A stretch of DNA of 14,324 bases. Source: Phoronis ovalis (taxonomy: Eukaryota > Phoronida > Phoronidae). The DNA is taken from positions 1-14,324 of the forward strand of contig JAOXYB010033029.1 in NCBI GenBank assembly GCA_028565635.1, in the 5' to 3' direction. Under the pieces are notes generated by a model, which was given only the letters and a program-made list of their open reading frames with translations, was not told where the DNA came from and did not search any database. The position numbers and the translations under genes are program-made. Shown piece by piece: positions 1-7,425 of the stretch. Numbering within the stretch: the stretch's first letter is position 1; each line of letters starts with the position of its first letter.

Positions 1-247
1 ATCAACTTAACAAGATATATGCAATGTCAGATGCCAATCACACCCCCGGATCACATCACATTGTGGCTCATATTTATTTACGTGGAATGTAGCCTCAATT
101 TGTACTGGGTAATGCAAATTTTGAAGTAGTTCCCTTAATAAAAGTTACATAATTATGTAACTAAAAGCATCAGGTACAATAAATGATGAAGATTCGGAAC
201 AGCATTTGACGCACCCATTCAAGGCTTTTCTAAAATCTCACTACACC

Positions 248-690
248 TAACCACCTATAGTTTTCATGGAAATCATCCAATCAATGCTTCGTTTCTCTTG
301 AAAGTGGCACCATATACTCTTTTGAGAACAAACATGATCAGCTGTCAGACATTGGAAATAAGCTACATGTCGGTCAAAATTGTTCCTGACTTTGATCTTT
401 GCTTGCCCTGGACTGATTATAAAGCTGATTGGATAATAACTGAAGCTGTTATTGCAGCATGTCATCTGGAGAACATACACGAGCACCATCTTGGAAGTGA
501 TCCAGGTCAAACTTACACTTGACCCATCTATGGCCTTCATGAACCCAACTTTGAATCGTCCAGTCAGTTAATGCTTATTACTCTTCCCAAAAAGTGGCGC
601 AACATGACAAACAGCTTCAGGAACAAAAATGTCTGCCAGTCAGCCATATTATAAATACTCAAGGTCAAATTTATACCTGACCTGTACTTC
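248..690. repeat. Degenerate tandem repeat, three copies of about 148 bp
   Basis: Three diverged copies can be aligned by shared landmarks. A GAACAAACATG-type motif begins at 326, 471 and 621, spacings of 145 and 150. About 50-60 bases later each copy has GGTCAAA followed by T-rich bases and CTGAC or TTGACC. The outer copies also share CTATRG, TTCATG, AATGCTT and AAAGTGGCRC. Open frames on both strands here (247-540, 298-522) are by-products. Similar GGTCAAA-bearing repeats are common in marine invertebrate genomes, to my recollection. Confidence 0.6.
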
Positions 691-1069
691 TTGTACTTAC
701 TCTGTATCGAATATGAAACTTATTAGATCAACTCTGTACAAAAAATTTAGAAATTTGGAATCCAAAATATTCCAAAACCTGAAATATACCAAAAATTCTG
801 AAACATAACAAATGTTTAAAATAGTGTTATTTGTTTTATTAGATGTTGTACACTGTTTTGCTTAAAAGTAGATCTAAAATCTACCTTTCCAAATGAGTTC
901 TTTACTAGGCTTCACAAATTTTACTGGAAATATTGTACAGGAGCATATTAAAAGGTACCCTGAAATATACTAAAATTTGTCAAAAAAGGTACCCCGAGCC
1001 AACGGCACATCCCCGTCAACTCCATACACTAAGAGACCATCCCAGAAACCCAGGTCAAAATGCAGTCAT

Positions 1070-1155
1070 TATGATACCAAATGTTTCAAATCAATTTTGC
1101 CTTCATTGGTTTGGTCTAAAAAAAAAAAATTGTGATACCAGATGTATCAAATCAA
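1070..1155. repeat. Short direct repeat
   Basis: TGATACCAAATGTTTCAAAT near 1071 recurs as TGATACCAGATGTATCAAAT near 1133, about 62 bases apart, with a poly-A run between. A smaller repeat, AAAGGTACCC, occurs at 951 and again near 986. These look like local slippage duplications with no gene. Confidence 0.45.
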
Positions 1156-1750
1156 ATGCAAGTTGTTAACAAAGATTAGGTAATAAAAATCAAGATATAA
1201 ACAGAAGCTTTTAAAGTTAAGATTTTTTTCTTAAAATTATAATTAATATGTTAAAATTATGTGCCATAACAAAAAACTGGCAAAGATAGTTTACGTATTG
1301 ATAATTATAATTACCAAAGTCCACATCTAAAAAAATTCAAATTCAGTCAACTAAAAATAAAAAACTTAATATTCCAACTAAAAAATTACCTCCCCCATTT
1401 TAGTTACAGACTTGACATCGTAATATAATTAGCATTATAGCATAGAACTACATATATTTTTGATTTTGGAATGAGTTTAAAGCCACTAGATGTAGAACTA
1501 GTATTTACAATTTTCTTCTTGAAAATTCAAACCATCTTGTGAAAATTAACATACACACCTTAAGTAGCACATGGCAGGACTGGAACTGGTATGAATATGA
1601 ATAAAATTCACAAAATAATAAAATGCATAGTTAATATACTGCAAAATTTCCCGATGTGAAATACCTTTGTTTTAAATATACATGCAACTAAAATGCCACC
1701 ATAATTTCATGTCATACTCTAGATGTCATCTAATGACCAATAACGGTTAC

Positions 1751-1831
1751 CTTCATTGTTCTTACGTGTCTCTGATTCTGCATACTCACTAAACTGATGA
1801 GCTGTTTCTTCTTCACTGCTGCTTGTGTTAC
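1751..1831 (-). CDS. Candidate next SPG11 exon (Ser/Glu-rich linker)
   Basis: This 81-nt open segment lies between the acceptor TTGTACTGTTAG and the donor GTAACC. Read with two entering bases it encodes NTSSSEEETAHQFSEYAESE, then TRKNNE, and leaves in phase 1. The certain exon ending at 7218 also leaves in phase 1, so the join would read GSGVGNTSSSEEE without a frame break and extend the polar linker. This would make an intron of about 5.4 kb. I know no homologous block in vertebrate spatacsin, so it could instead belong to another minus-strand gene or be chance. Confidence 0.38.
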
Positions 1832-2184
1832 CTAACAGTACAATAATAGTTTGTTAACAATATGTCTGTCTACTAACTGATACCCCTAAATTATGAGTCT
1901 TAAAAGATTCTCAGACATGAGCTACAAAAGTTTGAGTAAAGTGCGAAGTGTGCACGCGTCTGCCCAATCGTAGAAGCACAAAGTAAAAGAAAATTACTAT
2001 TTTCGTTTATAGGAATGTCCTTACAAATACAATCTGCTATAATTGTTTTTTTTTTAATTCTCACTTTAATGATCATAGCATATACTTTATTTATTTAAAT
2101 ACTTGTATTGAAGGTTCTTTAAAAATTGTTTAAGAGCAATAGGACTATACGCTTCTTAAAAACTGTCGTCCTTAATGTAGGGAT

Positions 2185-2560
2185 CAGTCTTAATAAATAA
2201 ATGTGTTATTAGTGTTTACTATGATAATCTTATAAATGAGAAGGATACTCCCTTTATTTATTTATTATAAGGTGCAGTTAAACTCACTTCCCAAACAGAC
2301 ATTGAACAATAAATTATAACAGCAAGAACAGTGGACTGAGACATAAAAGCAGGCAGCTATTAATGAAATAGGTTAATCACACATAGGCCATAGCCAAATG
2401 ATATAAAAAATATAATCCCTGATTGCACAATCGTTTATTACGGACATATTAACTTACTCTTGTTAAATTTAAATTGAAGGATTAATTATAACACCAATTG
2501 ACTATGGCTATGGATCAGACATTATTAAGAGTACCAGGAATATGATTGTACATTGTGTTT
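2185..2560. mobile_element. MITE-like element, decayed copy
   Basis: The left end CAGTCTTAATAAAT and the interior landmarks ACTCCCTTTATTT, AACAGTGGACT, CTCTTGTTAAATT and CAATTGACTATGG occur in the same order as in the better preserved element at 2590-3077. The right end is eroded (CAGACATTATTAAGAGTACC then unmatched), so the right boundary is approximate. It is non-coding and non-autonomous. Confidence 0.55.
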
Positions 2561-2589
2561 GAGTATCATAAAGAAAGTGGGTAGTGATT

Positions 2590-2658
2590 CAGTCTGAATA
2601 AATCCATCCGTTAGTGTTAAATCCCGCTTCAACTAATGTCTGGGCTTAACCATAGTAA
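2590..2658 (+). repeat. Left terminal inverted repeat
   Basis: This is the left arm of the 488-bp element. The outer 29 bases pair perfectly with the right arm, and the inner part pairs with a patch of mismatches around 2619-2632. Confidence 0.75.
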
Positions 2659-3011
2659 GTTTTTATTTATTATCTCGAAAAACAGAAGAATGATAATCCC
2701 TTTATTTCTATATAAAGTGTCACGAAAGTCTTGACACCAATCAAATTGCAGCTTACAATTATAATAGGTATAACAGTGGACTAAGCAGGAAGGGAGTTGA
2801 TCACACGCATTCTGTCCTGACAGTTTATCTATAGTCTGCTAAGCAAAAAGCAAGCTCCTGGAGATACCTATTCAGAATGAGTCATAATGATAGAATAGAC
2901 AGGCGTAGGCGACGATTGATCACTCAAAGAGAAATGCTATCTCAATAGGCAAAAGTATATATAGTGACATAATTATTTCGCTCTTGTTAAATTAAAGGAA
3001 TATAACGACAA

Positions 3012-3077
3012 TTGACTATGGTTAAGCCCAGACGTTAGTTAGGTACCGAACACTAACGGATGGATTTATTCAGACTG
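3012..3077 (-). repeat. Right terminal inverted repeat
   Basis: This is the right arm of the element, reading TTGACTATGGTTAAGCCCAG inward-to-outward and ending CAGACTG. It is the reverse complement of the left arm. Confidence 0.75.
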
Positions 3078-4110
3078 CTAGTGGTTGTACCTCTGTAACA
3101 CTACAGCAATTTATGCTGCTTGCAATGTGTCAATATGTTCCTTAATTTGAGTTTAACTGGTGTGATGCAGAAACCATGCCACAAAAGAATACTGACGGAT
3201 ATTTGTTCAAACAAGGAGGAAGATATTGGAATAATGAACATTATGAACTTGTCATTACATTTATTTAATGAATCATGGCAAAAATGCAGAAATGATAATT
3301 ACAATTATACTATCTCTAGATTTTGTTAAAAAGATGGTGCACATAATACCATAGCTTCGCCAAATGCACCCAAAGATCCACTTGAAAGGTCAATAAGTGC
3401 AATTTTTATATACTTGCAGTGCTGACTATTATAACTATTTTATAATATTAAAGATTTTAACCTTAAAGTGTTCCGCAAAATTTTGATGATATTAAAAATA
3501 TATAACTGTTACACTTTATCTCCGGGTTGTCTACTTTCAATTTTTACTAACTTATGAATTCCAAACTAAGAATGTACTTACTGACCCCAAAAATGTTAGT
3601 ACATAGGTACTATTAGAATAAATTCAATTTAAAATTGGCAAGCAAATGAGATTCAAACAAACACAGCATCAGCTATTGTAAAATCATTGTGGCATAACAT
3701 TTCTAGAGGCTAAGGGTGATCCCAGAGGATCATAGACTAATATATTTTAATTATAGTTAGTAGTAGATTCTACATGTTTGCAACCACCTGATATCATATT
3801 TTTATTTCAACACATTTGTATGCTAAGTGTAACCAATTAACTAGATTACTTTTTCAAAACAAATCAATATGTCCAACAAAAGTTAAAACTCCAACTTTCA
3901 TCTAATTATGTAAAACTATACAGGCTGGTCCAGCCTCTTCCCTAATACTACACAGGCAAACCAAACATATATTCTCCTGCTTCACCCAATTTTTCAAATC
4001 TTGATCAGTTTTCAGTAACGGAACATTAAAAAAAATGAAAAAGGGATTTAAATCTCTTTCGCAAAAAACTTGAGATATGACATCCCAAGGGTGAACTATT
4101 GTTGAATTTG

Positions 4111-4142
4111 AGGTCAAAAGGTAATTTGGAGGTCGAAGGTCA
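4111..4142 (+). repeat. Cluster of AGGTCA-type half-sites
   Basis: Four hexamers lie head to tail: AGGTCA (4111), AGGTAA (4119), AGGTCG (4130) and AGGTCA (4137). The first pair is spaced by two bases and the last pair by one, the DR2 and DR1 layouts bound by nuclear receptors. It may equally be part of a GGTCAA-rich dispersed repeat, like that at 248-690. Confidence 0.35.
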
Positions 4143-4657
4143 AATTGCAGACATTGTTTTTGTGAATCTCATGTAAATCACAGATCGAAATTAATAAGCA
4201 TAAACAACACAATCATTTTAACAACAGGATACATTAATAATATTTTCAACATTATTTTATACAACATAAAGTCTATCTAAATTTGAGCATGCATTCCAAA
4301 CTGTATTAGCAGCTGCTTGAAAGTTACCTTTACGCTACAGTACCCATCATATAACTATTAACATGATCACATTTACATTAATAGGTACTAATTATAATTA
4401 TATTGCCTGGTAGGCAAAAAAACAACAAAAATGCATCACATCAAAAATCAATGTAAGTACTTTTATGTGATAACAATTAGATATCTGACATGAAAATTTT
4501 GAAAATATAATCATTGGTACGTGTACGCAGTTTTACGCATTCACGAGAAAATAACTACAGTAGCTTGTCCTACATGACTTCCTGTCATACAGTATAAGAC
4601 CAGCCTACGATCTACCTAGTATTATGCTTCTCCAGATGCGACGACATGTTGCATGTG

Positions 4658-4811
4658 ATTGGTTGAACATGACGATGTTTTACACAGACAGATGATAAAT
4701 AGTACAGAAAAACTCAGTCATAAAACGGAACCCTTATTTCTTTAATGCTGTACTGTTTTAAATATCAAGGATACTTAATTATATTAACTTATTTTAACTG
4801 CTAAACATGGT
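4658..4811 (+). promoter_or_regulatory. Possible GPCR promoter and 5' non-coding exon
   Basis: An inverted CCAAT box (ATTGG, 4658-4662), a TATA-like ATAAATA (4695-4701) and an initiator-like TCAGTC (4714-4719) lie in order upstream of the receptor. They are followed by a good splice donor, ATG|GTAAGA, at 4810. A matching acceptor (CAATTTCTAAG ending at 5440) would join it to the leader before the ATG at 5521. The TATA-initiator spacing is rather short, and each motif is common in AT-rich DNA, so this is tentative. Confidence 0.2.
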
Positions 4812-4895
4812 AAGAAAGATTGACAGGAGTAACATTGTTACATTTTCCTAATTAATTTGGCTAAGTAATCAGTATTAACTGAAAATATATCTTAC

Positions 4896-4962
4896 CTTGA
4901 TCTAGCATTAGACAAGCTTTGAAGTTGTAAGTGTTTGAGTGAATATAACTAGCATCAACAGT
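4896..4962 (-). CDS. Weak candidate exon
   Basis: This 67-nt open segment lies between the acceptor CATCTTTCAG and the near-consensus donor GTAAGA. In one frame it reads TVDASYIHSNTYNFKACLML, then DQ, leaving in phase 1. It enters in phase 0, which does not match the phase 1 end of the SPG11 exon at 7218, so it could join SPG11 only through another exon. It may be a cryptic or non-coding exon, or chance. Confidence 0.18.
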
Positions 4963-5500
4963 CTGAAAGATGCTTAATTACTAAGAGCTGGATTTATTAC
5001 AATTTTTTGGACTGAAATGATAATCAGTATCTCTTTAATTTTGAAAATAGAACTTCATTTGAAGACACTATACCTAGTAGATGAACAATTCTGATTAATA
5101 GATCCTTCAGGTGCATAAAAATTGACAAGGACAGAACATTTCTTTATCATACTTCTTGTAAAAAACAATCAAACGCTTCTTTGTCGGACTTAAATATTGT
5201 TTAAGAAAAAGGAAGTGAAACAAGCATGATGTACCAAATTGTAGGAAGTGAAGATAAAATCAACATTTTTGTGATTGTGTTAAGTTTAAACTAATTTACA
5301 AGCTATGATGCTGGTACATGAAGTAAGGCCATAACTGGTTGTTTGAGTTTTGCAAAGGAATGGATAGATCATTTTGTGTAGTCAAAAGATATTAGGTATA
5401 ATCTAAATACAAGGTTATTTCGACATTTTCAATTTCTAAGAAGAAATAGACCTTATAGAAGAAACAAAATTACAAGCAAATTAAGTTGGAAAATATCTAG

Positions 5501-5536
5501 ATGAATTCAGATATATCAATATGGTGTCAAATTTGA
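5501..5536 (+). promoter_or_regulatory. uORF overlapping the GPCR start codon
   Basis: An ATG at 5501 opens an 11-codon frame (MNSDISIWCQI) that ends at TGA 5534-5536, past the receptor ATG at 5521 and in another frame. If the 5' UTR includes it, ribosomes starting here would miss the receptor start, so it would lower translation. This is seen directly; the effect is inferred. Confidence 0.4.
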
Positions 5537-6462
5537 CTTTGTCAATTTCACTCAGCTTTGGAATCCCCACTGGACTTTTATATGGGCATTTAATTGTGGA
5601 AATTTTGATTAGCTGCGGAATAATAATTTCAAACAGTTTCATCTTATATGCCTATTTTACATATGATTTTGTTCGGAAGGAAAGACAGAATATGTTTGTG
5701 TGCGGGTTAGCAATGGCAGACTTTTTAATCGGAATCATAACCGTGCCCATACATGCAACAAAAAGGTTTGTAGCACCATTATTTTTTCCGAATTTAATTA
5801 GTTCAAAGACAGTGTGTGGCATATTACTATGCTCTCAACTTTTTCCACCAATATTTTCATACACAGTATTAATGGCAATAGGAATTGACAGATTTGTTGC
5901 AGTATGTTACCCACATAAACATCAAGAAATATTTTCCAGACGTAACTGTCGCAGAATTTTAGTGCTGGCTTTACTATTTACACTGACTGGTCCAGGGATC
6001 AGTTTACAAGGTATACAAAATTCCAAGTTCAACCCTTTCCGAGAAGTGTGCATTATTGAAACATTGTTTCAAAGTGTCATCCTGCGTATTCTTTTGCTCA
6101 CAATATATTCCATTATACCAATTGGTGTCACATATGTACTACATGCATACGCACTTATTAAAGTTCTTAAACATCTGCGAACAGTACATAACGAACATTC
6201 CACATACGCTTTCAATGTGAAACAAGAAGCAAAAATAACAAAAGCTATGGCACCTGTGTTAGTTATTTTCTCAATTTGCATTATGCCAAAAATAATAGCA
6301 AAAATTTTACCCGTGAGAAATGACAATTGGGTGATGGAATGGGCAGAATTAATTCTGACAGAACTAGGATTTTTGAACTCAATTATTAACCTTGTTGTTT
6401 ATGCTCGAAGAAGTAAGACTATTACAATGGCTTACAAGAAGATGATAAAGTCAAAAGATTAA
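5521..6462 (+). CDS. Class A (rhodopsin-like) GPCR, orphan, single exon, 313 aa
   Basis: The product is a seven-helix plasma-membrane receptor, presumably coupled to heterotrimeric G proteins. Visible landmarks: N-glycosylation site NLT at residues 4-6; TM1 about 22-47 with N38; TM2 about 57-82 with LAMAD (D67); TM3 starting at C99, exactly 24 residues before D123 of the DRF motif; TM4 about 145-163; C177 in extracellular loop 2 to pair with C99; TM5 about 185-213 with P200; TM6 about 238-263 with CIMP (P256); TM7 about 275-297 with NLVVY (290-294); short basic tail. The start is fixed by an in-frame TAA at 5482 with no ATG between. It is complete, intronless and antisense to SPG11. The ligand cannot be told; no bulky N-terminal domain is present. 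Motif departures suggest a lineage-specific, fast-evolving receptor. An AATAAA at 7149-7154 is a possible but distant polyadenylation signal. Confidence 0.9.
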   Translation: MVSNLTLSISLSFGIPTGLLYGHLIVEILISCGIIISNSFILYAYFTYDFVRKERQNMFVCGLAMADFLIGIITVPIHATKRFVAPLFFPNLISSKTVCGILLCSQLFPPIFSYTVLMAIGIDRFVAVCYPHKHQEIFSRRNCRRILVLALLFTLTGPGISLQGIQNSKFNPFREVCIIETLFQSVILRILLLTIYSIIPIGVTYVLHAYALIKVLKHLRTVHNEHSTYAFNVKQEAKITKAMAPVLVIFSICIMPKIIAKILPVRNDNWVMEWAELILTELGFLNSIINLVVYARRSKTITMAYKKMIKSKD

Positions 6463-7217
6463 ATATAAGAAGTTAAAATTATTACTTGATCCTTGAAATT
6501 AAGAAAAAACAATGTTGAAATGCTGCAAATAGTGATTCTGGACAAGAAAGAATAATGAAACAGAAGAATTTTATGATGATTTTCTGCTTAGATAAGAATG
6601 TCAGTTTAATATGCAAAGTCTAAAATCTTCATATTCGAGGCAAAAATAATATTACCAGTATTTATGCACAAAAACGTGTATAAATTAGTTATGAAATCAA
6701 TGTAAAACTGTATGTTATGTACTAGTATATAAATATCAATAATAGACAGACATGGTTGAAAATCAACTTGTTCTGTGCAGAACAACTGACGTGCATTTTA
6801 TAGCAACACTTTCGGATGAATATGTTCACTAAGAAAAAAGGGCAATTCCTCAATCCCCATATCTTTTTCAGAAAATACCTGTTAGTTATACTTAATATTG
6901 ATATTTCTTTAAATTAATTTATCAATTAGAAAGAAATGAATGGCCAGAGTGTGAAAGTAAAATTCTTGAATGAAGAACCATGAAATGTAGACAGACTTTA
7001 TTATCATAATAATGTATTTTTGATGGTAGGGGGTGGCAGGAAGTAGCAAAAATATTTTTATGCTTTTAAGCACTAAATATGTTTAAAAACATAATTACAC
7101 CGATAAAAGCCTTTTTTGGGTTAGAATCTGTATGGGTAACACAGTAGCAATAAATACATTTTAGGTCTACACATTAGATAATTATGCAAGTGGCTTGATC
7201 AATAACAAGATTCTTAC
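6463..7217. other. GPCR 3' flank and start of the large SPG11 intron
   Basis: There is no open frame of note. An AATAAA at 7149-7154 on the plus strand could end the receptor transcript about 64 bases before the SPG11 exon. On the minus strand this is the donor side of the intron that begins at 7217. Confidence 0.5.
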
Positions 7218-7425
7218 CTACACCGCTGCCATCCTTTGTCATTTGTACTCCTACTGAAGACAAGAATGATGCCCGGAAATCCTTCGACTGGTGCACTTTC
7301 TGCGTTGTTGAAGTAGATTTACTTTCTTTTTGGTCTTTTTCGATTTTAAGTTGAGCATTTTCAATCACATATTGTAGATGTTCTCGTAAATGAGAATTTT
7401 TAAATTTTGGTACTATTTCCAGTAA
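7218..7425 (-). CDS. SPG11: SPG11 exon l (last certain exon), with hydrophilic linker
   Basis: This 208-nt exon follows a T-rich tract ending TTTTTTTGTAG and ends at the donor GTAAGA, phase 1. It reads LLEIVPKFKNSHLREHLQYV, corresponding to vertebrate LIQYFSPVIQDHLRLAF, and then a polar lysine-, serine-, threonine-rich linker (KDQKESKSTSTTQKVHQSKD) ending TKDGSGV. The linker region is variable in the family. The perfect donor shows that the gene goes on to lower coordinates, where about a thousand more residues are expected. Confidence 0.9.

Larger units (their letters stand above)
1..1750. other. Non-coding, AT-rich, repeats only
   Basis: Apart from the tandem repeat at 248-690 and the short duplications near 951-1155, I see no coding segment. 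Minus-strand donor-like sites at about 1390 and 700 are not backed by an open frame with an acceptor. It is presumably intronic to SPG11 if the exon at 1751-1831 is real; the next spatacsin block (a tryptophan-rich HWLL segment) was not found here. Confidence 0.5.
2590..3077. mobile_element. MITE-like non-autonomous DNA transposon with long terminal inverted repeats
   Basis: The first 29 bases from 2590 (beginning CAGTCTGAATAAATCC) are the exact reverse complement of the last 29 bases ending at 3077. After a short mismatched patch the inverted similarity resumes (GTCTGGGCTTAACCATAGT), giving arms of about 66-70 bp. Flanks GTAGTGATT (2581-2589) and CTAGTGGTT (3078-3086) agree at 7 of 9 positions and may be a target-site duplication. 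No transposase is encoded. Long arms and a 9-bp duplication would suit a Mutator-type element, but an 8-bp reading would suit hAT, so the superfamily is open. Confidence 0.75.
3087..4895. other. Non-coding stretch upstream of the GPCR
   Basis: This stretch is AT-rich with no supported exon. It contains the half-site cluster at 4111-4142 and the promoter-like motifs at 4658-4811. Short open frames at 3120-3329 (plus) and 3902-4117 (minus) have no recognisable domain and probably arise by chance or from repeat remnants. Confidence 0.5.

Noticed and set aside
247-540. Overlapping open frames on both strands at the left end
   Set aside because: They coincide with the degenerate tandem repeat, and neither frame is kept between repeat copies.
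1380-1440. Minus-strand donor-like GGAG|GTAATT with a short open run before it
   Set aside because: An in-frame stop lies a few codons upstream with no acceptor in between.
3120-3329. 69-codon plus-strand open frame just right of the MITE-like element
   Set aside because: Considered as a transposase remnant, but it lies outside the inverted repeats, has no catalytic motif and looks like AT-rich chance.
3902-4117. 71-codon minus-strand open frame
   Set aside because: No splice-compatible context, no recognised domain and low-complexity surroundings with GGTCAA repeats. It does not match any spatacsin block expected after the exon at 7218.
6069-6326. 85-codon minus-strand open frame
   Set aside because: It is a shadow of the GPCR coding sequence. 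It was also tested as an SPG11 exon and shows no similarity.
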